DNA of 64,000 nt from contig JADANN010000458.1 of the NCBI GenBank assembly GCA_018806985.1, forward strand, positions 248,001 to 312,000, written 5' to 3'. This stretch comes from Angiostrongylus vasorum (lineage: Eukaryota > Nematoda > Chromadorea > Rhabditida > Metastrongylidae). Every line of letters starts with the position of its first letter. The first letter of the stretch is position 1. Shown piece by piece: positions 1 to 11,552 of this stretch. The position numbers were made by a program, and so were the translations under genes. The notes under the pieces were generated by a model, which searched no databases, was not told where the DNA came from, and saw nothing but the letters and a program-made list of their open reading frames with translations.

Positions 1-420
<420 letters not shown>

Positions 421-423
421 TAT

Positions 424-827
424 AATAGCTCTCGATATTCCTGTTGAGCAAACACGATGTGTTACTTTATTCTTTATTCCGTTAAATGACGCTTCGGCGG
501 ACTTCGCCTTCTTCAGAACCTGGAAGGGTATATTGATAGGGTGTTGAAAGCTATATAGATAGGCAATTTACTAAGTCAAACGCTCCGGTAACACATAAAG
601 AAAGATGAAAATCTAAATCGCAACCACAGCATCAACTGCTTCTCGAAAAACCCACCGCTTATTACGTGCCTTCCACTAAGTTATCGGAGCGTTTGACTTA
701 GTAAATTGCCTATCTATATAGCTTTCCAGGCTTTGAAGAAGGCTAAATCCGCCGAAATATCAGCTTTAACGGAATAAAGAATAAGGTAGCAATTCGTGTT
801 TGCTCATCAAGAATATCGAGAACTATT
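424..827. mobile_element. Inverted-pair element 1 (Penelope-type terminal repeats)
   Basis: Two arms face each other: 424-595 and the reverse complement at 678-827. Outer ends read CTCGATATTC-CTGTTGAGC on the left and its near complement on the right; inner parts share GCAATTTACTAAGTCAAACG. Each arm carries a decayed hammerhead-like motif (left arm GAAG instead of GAAA; right arm TTGAAGA instead of CTGAAGA). No coding body. Confidence 0.8.
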
Positions 828-864
828 TGATCAATGCCGAGGTTAATATAAAGTAGGTCATGGG

Positions 865-867
<3 letters not shown>

Positions 868-925
<58 letters not shown>

Positions 926-943
926 GCAAAGAAACATAAATAA

Positions 944-974
<31 letters not shown>
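868..974. repeat. (TA)n microsatellite
   Basis: About 105 bp of TA with a short interruption containing TAAATAAATA. It flanks inverted-pair element 1 on the right. Confidence 0.93.
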
Positions 975-980
<6 letters not shown>

Positions 981-1369
981 ATTCTCAATCTACGTCCATA
1001 ATCCATACGTCTCTCTCACAGAGGGACTTAATGCGGGTTAGCCGCGAGACAACGTGGGGCGCCACCAGGTGGTGGATAGTGGGTTAATCGCAGAGTGGCG
1101 ATTTGACACCTACCTTCTGTACTTACGAAGACGCATTCATGCATGCGTGCGTGTATGCGTTCCCGTTTATGCAAATTTTGTTCTACGAGTCAACTCGGCC
1201 TAACGCCTACAATCAAGTGACTGGAGAGTACATAGGAAGCAGTCAGGACTCGCCTCCAACAAATAAGCACTCCATCTAATCTAGGAGAGACTGGTAAGCT
1301 ACTTGTGAGTAAATCCAGCCCCCTACGCTATATGCAAGTATCAAAAGCTAAGAAGAATAAAACAAAGAA
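975..1369. other. No gene seen
   Basis: Unassigned sequence containing a short GTGCGTGTATGCG-type tract near 1145. No exon or known repeat family recognised. Confidence 0.4.
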
Positions 1370-1850
1370 GTCTCATTCCCCCTAAAGCCTCGTTCCCCTG
1401 AAAGAGCCTCTAATACGGCTGCATTGAGTACGACGAGTACGAAGACTGCTTCCACTCAACGATCGTCCCAACGTTCACCTTGCAGCAGATATGCGAACTG
1501 ATGCTTCATTCACTCGAAAACTCTGAGCATTTTGTAATATAACAGGAACAGTTGACAACACAAGCACGAGAATGGCAGTGGAGTGAGCTCAAGAGAATAT
1601 GAGTTCCATGTGGGCATGAACTGATGTGCCTGTTGCTCTCGTCAAACAGATTCATAGCTATATTCGTGACTGAATAAGACTTAGATCACGGAAAATGGAT
1701 TGTAAGAATGTCACTATGCTCGAAAAAAGACTGCCATCGCAGACTACGACGCGCGAGAAATAAACGAAAGGGAAATGTGCTGGGGTATGCACTACTTTTG
1801 AATGCGTGCCTTCCATGCATCCAAACCACCTATTTTCTAAAGTATGATTA
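1370..1850 (+). pseudogene. Decayed coding relic, family unknown
   Basis: On the plus strand a protein-like reading continues across several stops, for example CELMLHSLENSEHF, then AREWQWSELKRI, then SNRFIAIFV and LDLDHGKW-like text (first residue now a stop-flanked D). The composition looks like former protein rather than chance, and it resembles element-borne coding DNA, but I cannot name the family. It lies within an OGDH intron, antisense to the gene. Confidence 0.3.
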
Positions 1851-1894
1851 ACCTTTATGAATATTACTCATTGTAGAACAAATTTAGTTGGAAC

Positions 1895-4800
1895 CTTCAG
1901 AGGATCACGACGCTTGAAGAAGTCGTCCCAGGGGGAATCCAGCCAGTCACGGTTGCGTACAAAAGTAACCTTCTGAGCATTCTCATAGGCATCCTCGAGA
2001 ATCTGACCGTACTTTGTGAGCTCATCCTATAAAAAGAGAAATTTGTGCAAATCTGATATCACTGGAAGCCAGAAAATTACTGGGGATAAAAAAAGGGAAG
2101 AAAGGAAAATGATCAGGGAGGGAAAAAAACTATGGACAAACCTTTACATACTGCTCATTCACAACACCCTCAGTGATAATGTGCTCTTGATATTTTTCCA
2201 AAGCCGTCGGCATCTGCTTAATCTTTTGGTACATAAGTGGTTGGGTGAACATTGGCTCATCCAGTTCATTGTGACCATGTCTGTAGTATGAAAAAGATTT
2301 GCAGTCATTATAAAAATGATCAGTTTTCCTTACTGAAGACAACACAGTAGTCCTCCCTATCTCCTTTAATCACTCATGCAAAGAACTATGGAAGCTTTTA
2401 CCTTCTGTAGCACACCAGATCAATAATGACATCCTTTTTGAAAGTTTTTCGCCACTCGGAAGCAACACTACAGACGTGCATCACAGCCTCAGGGTCGTCC
2501 ACATTGACGTGAAATATCGGGCAACCGACAACGCGACCCACATCAGTACAATATGGAGAGGAGCTAAACATAATGCACTGAAACTTGATGGCCCATGTAA
2601 CAGAAAGGCTAATACAGAAAAAAAAACAAACAGAAAAGGCGGTATGTAAAGGAAAACAACCCGAAGAGAGTTACAAAGGTGGATCGCACATAAGGAAAGA
2701 TGTTTCTGACAATTGAGCACTTAGTGAAACTCCATGACTGCTTTAACACACGCAGAAAGTAGGAATAATCATTGCTATGGAAGTTATCTTCTCCAAGTTT
2801 CGACATTCTTTCAAGCTTTTTTCTCTTATTTTTAGATGATCCAAAATATTTAGGAGGTTTCGGCAGTTCTTTTTATTCGATTTGTTTTCCACGCATTCCC
2901 CCATCTACGAAGTTCTTCTAATTTCAGCGTGTGATTTCCGTTGCTGTTTGAGGAATTTTGATAATCTTTATGAATGCTGCTGAATGCTCGTTAACCGTTA
3001 TTCCCCCTTAGACAAGCTGTTGTTTTGGCATTTCCAGTTCTTCACCGAAGGAACATGCCAATGTTTGCGGACAGGAAGGAGCTTTTCATACGCATATGGC
3101 ACCAATTCCCCCAACAGCTGACAGATTCGAGTCTTGGCTAGATGCGGACACAATCGAAAAAGGCCGTGGCGTGTATTATTGGAAGGTTTCTCTATCACTG
3201 CTGTACCCATCTACAGAGATTACTTCTTCAGACTAAACATAAAGAGCATAAAAAATGGAAATTAAGACCGGATGCTAAAGTACCGTGAGCTCCTTGGGTC
3301 TGTTGTGAACCCAATTTGATTGTTGACAACTATATGTATGCATCCATGGGTTGTGTAGCTTGGCAAATCGTCTAAATTGAACGTTTCCATCACTACTCCC
3401 TGCCCTGAGAACGCAGCGTCTCCATGCATCAGAATTGCCATCGTACGATCACATTTCTTGTCGCCAGCATAGAAGGATTCAGCGCGCACCTTCCCCATCA
3501 CCACAGGATCCACGGCCTCCAGATGTGAGGGATTAGCTACCACAGCGATTTTTACTTTACGTTGAGACTGACGATTTAAACGTTCAATACACACACCCAG
3601 ATGGTATTTTACATCTCCGGAACCTCGAAAAACAAAGTAACATTTCCAGTAGCAAAAGAAAACACAAGAGATGTATGTAAAGGATGAACGAACTAACCTT
3701 CATCAGCAGGTTCAAGGGTAGAGAACTGAGAAAGAATAGTAGAAAGCGGCTGCCGGCAGACATTAGCAAGCACGTTAAGACGCCCACGATGAGGCATTCC
3801 AATGACGATTGAATCCACACCGAGATTTGAGGACGTATCGATAACCTGAAATAATGACGCAAACTAGTAGATAAAAAGGGTAAACGATAAAGTTCTCGGC
3901 GTTGATCAATCCCTGAGGGATGCGTCATGCATTCGACTTCATTAAGCATCGTCTGGAGGTGAATGAATGCATATCTGGCTTTTACAATGACTCGCGGTGG
4001 CCTACCAATGTACCGACCCAGTGCTCCTACCCTCCCAGACAAGTCTGGTAACAATTTTCCGACCCCGGAGGGACGCGATGCTTGGTGGGCCATGGGCGCG
4101 AGGATCGATTCCAAGTGTGTGTTGCAGGGCGTCTCCTACCACTGCACCACAAGCGCCCTAAACGAACTAATGAATAGTTAGAAAAACTGAACGCGTACTA
4201 ATCTACCTGCTTAATTGCAGGAATCAGAACTTCACATCCTTCCAGCCCGAACCTCTTCTCACTAGGCCACTTCTTAGCGAGGAATTCTTCAAACTTCGTA
4301 GAACGAATCAATCGCTTAAATAGTACCTGAACAGGAAATGAAAATTAAACTCGTAGCTTTAGGATCGTTCACATGAATCTGCTGCAAATAGACGAGAAAC
4401 ACCTGTGGAAAAATGGGATTCTTAACTAAATTGTGATTTACGAACCGGATTTCAAACCAATTCACGCAAAATTACAGAGGCACCACTTAAAATCCGATTC
4501 TTATCATGACGTAATGGCAAAAAGGTTAAACCTTTGAATCCAAATGATTTTAATCCAAACTAGTCTGAAACAACAACTACATTCTACTCGATGTCCTTCG
4601 AGAACAAAAAACCATTAGAACAATTCCTCGTTTTAAATATTCTCGATAAAGAATGAAAGGATAAAGCTCTCAGCGTTGACCAATCACTGAAGGATTGCCC
4701 CATGCCTTCGACTTCATTGAGCATTTTTGGAGGTGACTGAATGCATATCTGGCTTTTACAATTCGATACATTCGGTTCCCGCTCTCGCGGCAGCCTACCG

Positions 4801-7800
4801 ATGCATCGCGAGCCAGTGCTGCTTTTCTCCCAGACAAGCCTGGTACCAATTTGCCGGCCCCGGAAGAACGGAGGACTTGGTGAGTCTGGGACGCCGGGAT
4901 CGACCTCATGTATAGTAAACAGCGTCTCCAAAAACTGCACCACACGCGCCTTTTCTTCCTTGTATTCTTGATGAGGACAATTAACATATTACATCCATAA
5001 CAGAGATCTTCCATACCTTTTTCTGATCATGCGACAATTCGGTAACACGGGGCGCCTCAAAATGTTGCCGTATCCACTCCTGCTGCTCGAGATTAGTCAG
5101 ATGCATATATTCAATTCCAGTGGTTTTGCAATAAATGTGCTAAATTTTGCACCAATTCAAAGTGGCAGAAGGACAGTATTTGATTCGGTATATATTCAAC
5201 AAACCTTCAACCTATGAATGATCTCTTTAAGTGTTAGAGATATTTTCTCACCACCGATAAATGTAGTTGGTGGTAAAAGGAACTCCCTAGAATAAAGAAG
5301 TACGTGTTCAACAACAAAGTAAAACCTATGATTCTGCGAAAATAAACACAAAGATTCCCGTTTACCTGTCCAAGTCACGTTCTCCAAATCCGTAAAATGA
5401 GAGTTCAAGCTCTGGAGGAATAGTGTCATCGAGATCTACACTGTTTATCCCGAGTGGATCCAAATCGGCAATGTTATGTCCACGAGTCTAAAAGTTAAGA
5501 ACAACATAAGGGAGAAAGGCAAACCGCATGCACAAAAGAGCTGACCTGATAACTTCTAATCAGAAGTTGAATTTTAAGGTGCTCCGAAATGGATTGTATT
5601 GACGTTGAAGCATCTAATCCAGGAGAGGGCATCGCTGCCATTCCTGACAAGTGTTGCGGCCTGAATCAAAATTGTGAGGAAAGTTTCCATAGAAGAATCA
5701 TCACTTTCTGAAAAAAAAACTTCATCGCGAAATACCGTGATACTGCACGCACAGATCGCAAACGGTTTTAAAGAATGCTTTAACAAGATAATAAGCTGTT
5801 ACCTTTTCGAGTGGTTAAATTCGCTCAGTAACTATGCCTAGCCAATATTAAACAACGGCTGAGAAAAAAAGAACAATCAGCAACCAATATCAAACCTATC
5901 TACTGGAAGTTTTTTTTCCTGTACAACTTTCCAGTCTGATACTTGGATACATCTTCACTGGTTGTGCGCGCCCCAGCATAATTTTTTTTTCGGAGTTCTG
6001 CTGGTTTAGCTAGAACGGTTCCTTTCCTGGAGTTCCGAGGTCAGCCTGGCCAAAGTTTGCCCGAGGCCACCACCACAGGTAGTCACTGCCGTTGTGGATC
6101 ATAGGGAGATTTGCCACCATACGACTAGCCTTGACAGCAGGACGGTGGTGGATCCTGGTACTGGTTTTTTCTTAGCGGGGCTTCTCAATGGAAACGCTGG
6201 CCTCCTTCTCAGCTTAGGAGACCGTTTCAATTTAACAGAGAGGTAAAAATCTTCTATCGCAGGTGATTCTCGCTGTTCTTGTACTGCAGTATTGACAGAT
6301 GTTTATCCTCTGCGATTCTAATCTGGAAATCACATTTTTTCAATAACACAGCCCAGGACAGTACGTAATAGTACATAAAACTATCCCAGTTGCTCGATGA
6401 AGTAGTAAATTTACTGCTTTATGAGATAGAGAAAAAACTGCTTCTACCTATTTCATAAACTTACATAGCAATAGCACCAACGAACGAGACGCTCGCTATC
6501 GGAGACGATACTCCAGGGACACCTGCAGCGGCAAACGAAGTTGGTGGAGCTTGGTAGGCTTGACCCGGAGCAGCACCAGCTTCAACGTTTCTGAAGTACG
6601 CATCCCAGGACGCATGTACTGACTTGGAATCCTTCTTCCACGCATCATACATCTTAAGCAGCACTTAATTATTATAGTTTAGTATGGTTTTATCAAAAAA
6701 GACATCTAGAAAAAACAGGAATAGCGTTGTCCTAGGAAGAAACCTGTTCAATGTAGAGGGAAGAAGTGGCATTCATAAACGGTTCTTGGTGCACTCCGGA
6801 AGCCGTCGACTGCTGACGGACCTCAAAGCATAGTTCAATAACCTTAGTCCGCAAGAATTTTTTAAAAAATATAGTCAAAAACTTTTTAAAAAACTCTTTA
6901 ATTCACCTGTACAGCGTGGGTAAAATTATGATCAGGTTAAAATTAAACGGCATAGATACTAGGGAGATACACTATATAGTACAAAACAAGGACGAAAGGA
7001 TGTAGGTTTAGCAAATTCTCTCGAAACATGATCTCAAACAATTCCAAAAGTTACATAGGAAAAACCACTTGTGTCCTTCACCTGAAGTCCTACCGTATCA
7101 TCGCAACCTAATTAACACGTAGTTCTACCGAATGTGTTGCAAGAAGTTGTACAACTTAGGCAGTACCAAACATTCTCTTTACTGGTACCACAGTAGGTGT
7201 TACCACACAATCGAGAAAAGTCTTTCCATTGAAGGAGAACATCAAAGATGAATTCGAGATTCAACATTTTCGCGATCGCATGCACCGTTCCTTACTCGCA
7301 CGGAACACAACGGACAAATTATTTCAATGCACTTCCTTTACGTTTTATTTCATTTTTCTCAATTTCTTAAACCTTTCTTATCTATAACTTCTCCACTTAC
7401 TCGACTGCTTGCCTATGACAGACACTTGCACGTGTGCTTTGACAAAGGCTATGACGGAAATGAAATAATTCACAAGAGCTTTTTCATACGAGGCTTTTCA
7501 GCTACATAAATTCTTAACGGTGAGCATACAAAGGACATATATGGCAGCACCTCCCAACGGCTTACCGCATGATCGTGGATGGGAGGTGTTCCTGGGTGTC
7601 GGCCTGCGATGTATAGCGAGAAGATTCATCTCGCCAGCAGGGTCTCCCACGATAAGGAGCCCGATGTTTCCATCAGGAAACTCAGCTAACGTAAACTAAT
7701 TCCTGGATCCAGCACCGTTCTGGTACCAAACTAGTCGCATGGTGGCAAATCTCCCTCTGATCCGACTGCCAGTGGTGGTGACGACCTAGCTGTCCTCGGG

Positions 7801-10362
7801 ATTCCAGGGAACCACAATCACTAAACCAGCAAAACTCCAAGAAAATGGAAGTTGTGCTGGCGCTCGCACAACTAGTGAGGACAGGCCATCAAAGTATCCA
7901 AGTATACATGGCAACAAGAGTACCAAGAGTAGAAGAGTGTTCGAAGACATCTCTATTGCACAAATGCAAATACGTGAGTCTCAAGACGACTACCTCTAAG
8001 TTTTGTATTGACGGGGTAGCAAGAAAAACCGTTGATTACGAGAAAGACACTTCATGTATTTTTTTTCTGAAATTCTTTTTTCTCCAATAGCACTTTAAAG
8101 CAGAAACAAAAGACGTCAAAGATCTGCATATGCTTCAATGGGTTTCATACAACCATGCGATGAATAGACATAATAAAATGTGAAGTCCTACCTTACTAAG
8201 AAAATTACCCTCCCAATAATAACGGTCTGTGTTACTCAGTCGGTACAAAAATACGAGAAGCCGCATCGAGAAACGAGAATATCTATCTAAGCAGCGAAGA
8301 GATTCCATTACTCTCTTCTTCTTTGCTACTTTCAGCAGTGGAGATACCCAAGTACCCACCTACTCGCCGGTGACGGCTTCTGTGGCAGGACGACCAAAGT
8401 CACTCGAATAACGATTTTGCAAACTGTAAAATGTCGAATATAGGTATTTCAACGTGAAATCGAGAGATCGAGTACTAAAAATGGAGGAACAGTGTGCACT
8501 TAAGCCAACGCATAAGGTGGCAAATACGAAAGATGGAAAAAAGAGAACAATATATCTTGACATTGATCGGTCTTTCAAGGATGCGATATACGTTCGACTC
8601 ATCTAAAAGGATCACTAAGCATCGAAAAGGTTCACTGAATTCATAACTAGCCTATACAATGATTTGAAGGAACTTATAGATGTATCAATTGATTATTTTT
8701 TTGATTATTTTTTATCTTCTCAGATATGCCTAGCAGAAAATTTGCCACGCTCAGGAATGCTGACAACATGGTTAGACCACCACTTGATATTGACCAGGTG
8801 TGTATTGCACGGCATCTCTAAGCACTGTAGTACAGAGGCTCTGAACTAATATCGTATTATATCAATTTCAATAGTAAGACGGCCCAACCTACCCGGCCAC
8901 TGATTCAACTACCTGCCGAGAACACCAACAACCCGTCCATTCCTTCGGGGTCGGAAAACTGCTACCACACATGTCTGCGACAGGCTCGCTCCGATCCACG
9001 CGGGAACGCAAAATCACAGCCATCTCAGAAATCCAGGAAGAACTGACTCATCCAGAAATCAACGACATTCGCGAAGGAGATGAGAAATCCTCAACAAGCA
9101 TCTGAACCCATGCCCAAAATGATATCGAGGAACTGTGTGAATAGCAGATGCGAATGATTTCAAATTCTAATTCAAGAAGTGTTGAGATCCGTACAGTACG
9201 TATGATACATTTAATGTCAGCCATTTAATAGAAGAGAAATATACGTCTTTTGCCAACACTCTATTTTAACACATTGGTGAGGATGATGGATTGTATATGG
9301 AATTGAGGACCCGAAAAACTTCTACAAGTAACCTCCTTTTATCGCTCTGGATGTATAAATTTTTCCGAGATGTTATAGCTGTTCGAATTTTTTAAACCGA
9401 AACTCAAAAAATGGTAATAACACTGAAAACTGATTTCTCTACCGTAACCGTGGCAAATCTTCTCGCACTGAGAAGAAATCCTTTTATATGGTCGAGATAT
9501 TCTATGCATACGAGAAAACGACTTTTTAAAAAAATAGATTTAAAAAATGTGAAAAAAAATAGAAGTGGGAATTCCACCATGGTTAGAGTAAGAAAGCTTG
9601 CATATTATTTATAAAGACAGCAACAATTTTTAGTTTCATCAATAAAGTTCTCCATTATCAAAAATGGATTTGTTTAAAGCTGAAAAGTTAAATAACTTCT
9701 TGTCAGGCACACGTAGAATCAATGCATATTAGTGAGAATATGTTAAACAACTGGACACCCGTTCGTATATATTTCAAGCATCATTACAGTTCCTTATATT
9801 CTTGTTGAGCAAACACAAGGTGTTATTTTAATTCTTTATTTCAGAACAAACTGATGATTCGGCGGATTCGTCTTCTTCAAAGCCCGGAAGGGTGAAGTTG
9901 ACCGGCAAACTTTGGCTGGGTAGATTGAGACGTTACCTTATTTCTTTAATTACGAACAAGCTGACATTTCAGTGGGTTCGTCTTCTTCAGAGCCTAGAAG
10001 GGTTAAGTTGACCGCCAAATTTGGCTGGATAGATTGTAGTCAAGTTGACCCTTCCAGGCTCTGAGGAAGGCAAATCCGCCGAAACGTCAGCTTGCTCGTA
10101 AATAAAGAAATAAAATAACACCTCGTGTTTGCTCAACAAGAATGTAAAGAATTGTTCGATCATTGCCAAAGCTAATATAAAGTTGGTTGCAGGAATTACT
10201 ACAAGGCATCATTAAAGTGTTCCATGAAATGTGTAGTACCTGAACTGTTGGCGAAATGACCGGATTCCTGGCATTTCTGGCCACTGTCGAGGTGCTGAGC
10301 ACAGCGGTAGCGGCCGCCCTGCTTGGCGACGCCAAACGACGAAGTAGGCCTGCACGATGCAT
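1895..10362 (-). CDS. ogdh-1: 2-oxoglutarate dehydrogenase E1, mitochondrial (5' 13 exons; C-terminus outside window)
   Basis: E1 of the 2-oxoglutarate dehydrogenase complex decarboxylates 2-oxoglutarate with thiamine diphosphate in the TCA cycle (family knowledge). Exons read from the sequence, high to low: 10362-10240, 6809-6744 (start may be 6812), 6652-6465, 5660-5546, 5487-5366, 5286-5205, 5139-5017, 4326-4207, 3845-3698, 3623-3284, 2563-2402, 2280-2142, 2026-1895. All junctions are GT-AG and phases agree, giving 620 uninterrupted codons of a family usually about 1000 residues long. Motifs seen: EPFMNATSS near the N-terminus, [53 protein letters not shown] and [12 protein letters not shown]. 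The exon after 1895 is not visible in 1-1894, so the rest lies to the left. Intron 1 is 3.4 kb and packed with repeats; introns 3, 7 and 8 hold R1 or SINE-A copies. The gene symbol follows nematode usage. Confidence 0.96.
3284..3623 (-). CDS. ogdh-1: OGDH exon 10: thiamine-diphosphate binding core
   Basis: The largest exon (340 nt). It contains the GD...NN thiamine-diphosphate signature of this enzyme family: [11 protein letters not shown] followed about 28 residues later by [13 protein letters not shown], with the LPSYTTHG stretch between. [17 protein letters not shown] lies upstream. All expected key residues are present, so the exon looks functional. The donor is CACG|GTACTT and exon 11 ([12 protein letters not shown]) continues in frame. 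Confidence 0.95.
3888..4165 (-). repeat. SINE-A copy in OGDH intron 8
   Basis: Minus-strand copy of the tRNA-headed family SINE-A. The body includes the shared core (reverse of GTCGGAAAATTGGTACC, degraded) and the tail motif TGCTTAATGAAGTCGAATGC. The head lies at the 4120-4165 end (complement of GCGCTTGTGGTGCAGTGG). Confidence 0.85.
4655..4955 (-). repeat. SINE-A copy in OGDH intron 7
   Basis: Second intronic SINE-A copy in the same orientation as the copy at 3888-4165. It has the tail (AAAGGATAAAGCTCTCAGCG on the plus strand), the core and the tRNA-like head near 4915-4955. Confidence 0.85.
5938..6229 (-). repeat. R1 repeat, truncated, in OGDH intron 3
   Basis: R1 copy whose tail (complement of GGATGGATCC-type TATCCAAGTATC) is at 5940 and whose head is missing beyond AGGAGACC at about 6225. 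It contains the block GGTCAGCCTGGCCAAAGT and GGTGGTGGATCCTGGTA shared with the other copies. Confidence 0.85.
7549..7912 (+). repeat. R1 repeat in OGDH intron 1
   Basis: Near full-length R1. It begins CCTCCCAACGGCTTACCGC, continues GGGAGGTGTTCCTGGGTGT and ends AAGTATCCAAGTATACATG. The end carries AGAAAATGGAAGTTGTGCTG, a decayed form of the LINE-derived tail. Confidence 0.88.
8752..8852 (-). repeat. SINE-A head fragment
   Basis: About 100 bp of the SINE-A head in reverse orientation: the complement reads CTGTACTACAGTGCTTAGAG, matching the box A region, followed by the tRNA-like stem. In OGDH intron 1. Confidence 0.6.
8920..9195 (+). repeat. SINE-B copy, head truncated
   Basis: Body of SINE-B: TTCGGGGTCGGAAAACTGC, GGGAACGCAAAATCACAGCC, TCCTCAACAAGCATCTGAAC and AGAAGTGTTGAGATCCGTAC, in the same order as in the intact copy at 32670-33015. 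In OGDH intron 1. Confidence 0.75.
9963..9990 (-). ncRNA. Hammerhead-like core, stem II decayed
   Basis: Minus strand reads CTGAAGA (9990-9984), then a 13-base segment with only a weak AG/CT closing pair, then GAAATGTC (9970-9963). The conserved bases are intact but stem II has lost its pairing, so this copy is unlikely to work alone. Confidence 0.4.
10055..10094 (+). ncRNA. Hammerhead ribozyme-like motif, core intact
   Basis: Stem I: CAGGCT (10055-10060) pairs with AGCTTG (10089-10094), six pairs with one G-U. Core: CTGAGGA at 10061-10067. Stem II: GGC (10069-10071) with GCC (10078-10080), loop AAATCC. Core: GAAA at 10081-10084. Minimal stem III is A-C/G-T, then C10088 as cleavage position. 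This is the type I layout with a very short stem III, expected to act as a dimer; the family occurs in Penelope-like terminal repeats. One extra A (10068) between the core and stem II departs from the textbook form. Confidence 0.55.
10240..10362 (-). CDS. ogdh-1: OGDH exon 1: mitochondrial targeting sequence
   Basis: This exon codes for 41 residues beginning [18 protein letters not shown], rich in Arg, Ala and Ser with no acidic residue, as expected of a matrix-targeting presequence. The donor on the minus strand is CAG|GTACTAC. Four bases before the ATG the minus strand reads TATCAG|CTAG-ATG, which could be a trans-splice (spliced-leader) acceptor giving a four-base 5' UTR; this is inference. 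Confidence 0.85.
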
Positions 10363-11271
10363 CTAGCTGATATGCAGGAACCCAAATTTAACCTAAACCG
10401 TAAGTTCTTAGAAGAGAAAGTGTGGATGTGAAAAGTTCAACTGAAAATTACAACATTAAAGACAACAAAGAAACAGTCATACACGTCATAATGTCTTATG
10501 CTGTGGAAAGATGTTTAAAGTGAGAAAAAAACAAACAGGATATCCGAAACAGTTAAACCACTACACTTTTCTAAGACAGCGAGCATTAAAAAACCCACTG
10601 TGAGGTAAAAAATCGTATAATCTGAGAGCACTTTAGCAAGAATAATTTAAAAAAGCTACCATAGTGTCTCTTAAAACACTCTTCTGACGCAAACCCAGGT
10701 ACCAAGCATGTCGTCAATCGCAATGAGAGTTGAAGGGCATGAAAGCGAATTTCTTGTTGGTCGTCCTCATATGTTTTAGAGTCCAATCCATACGTTTCAT
10801 TAAACTACCAAAACTAGTACCGTGCTCTTCTTTGTTGACATAAGTAGAGTACATATGATAGAAAAAGACTAACCGCTGTAGTGACTGAGGTCACACGACA
10901 GTCACAACCGGCAAAGAACCAGCGATAAAACTCCCCACTTCGACAACATATTGGCAACAACGTTCAATTTCATGTCGCTTTCGCATGGGATGGCGCCTAT
11001 CTTCGTCCGCTCACCGATGTGAGTCAAGCCGTAACTGGGTCATTCCGGCCAAAGCACACCTCAACAAATGCCCCCGACCTTTTTGATCTAGTTTTCGTTC
11101 AATAATTCGCTGTTTCCGTGTTCTTCCTGTGATGTGTGATGAAAGAAGAAAACTCGTCCTCTAAACAACTACACTGCTGTAAGCTTTCGGCAAGGCCGTG
11201 TAAGATTTGCAAAGCACATTTCAATGTTTCTTCTTATGTCTTTGCAACTGTAAATTCTACATGATGAATGA
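10363..11271. other. Upstream of OGDH; no gene seen
   Basis: Region 5' of the OGDH start on its strand, so it should hold its promoter. I see no TATA-like element I would defend, no repeat family and no exon. Confidence 0.45.
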
Positions 11272-11552
11272 CAAGGCTCTCGGCTTAAATAAATCTTCGA
11301 GGGACGCGCTATGCATTTGACTGCGTTAAGCATCATTAGAGGTGACTGAATGCATATCTGACATATGAAATGATTTGCAGTGTCCTACCGGTGTATCAAG
11401 TTAGCACTGTTATCCCCATAAAAAGGTCTGGTCCAGATTTTCCGACTCTGAGGGATGGAAGGCTTGGTGAGTCTGGGGTGTACGGTCGCACCAATTACCA
11501 CGTGTATATTACGGGTCACCATTAATCACTGCGCTACACGCGCAAAATACAC
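11272..11552 (-). repeat. SINE-A copy
   Basis: Minus-strand SINE-A: tail GGCTCTCGGCTTAAATAAAT on the plus strand at the low end, then the conserved ATGCATATCTG block, the core GGTCTGGTCCAGATTTTCCG, and the tRNA-like head near 11500-11552 (complement of GCGCGTGTAGCGCAGTG). Confidence 0.85.

Larger units (their letters stand above)
9790..10152. mobile_element. Inverted-pair element 2 with tandem hammerhead-like units
   Basis: Outer ends are inverted copies: CTTGTTGAGCAAACACAAGG at about 9801 and its near complement ending at 10143. Three units are present: two in tandem on the minus strand (about 9830-9930 and 9935-10030) and one on the plus strand (10031-10152). Each unit carries the hammerhead-like block. 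It sits in OGDH intron 1, about 90 bp from exon 1. Confidence 0.85.
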
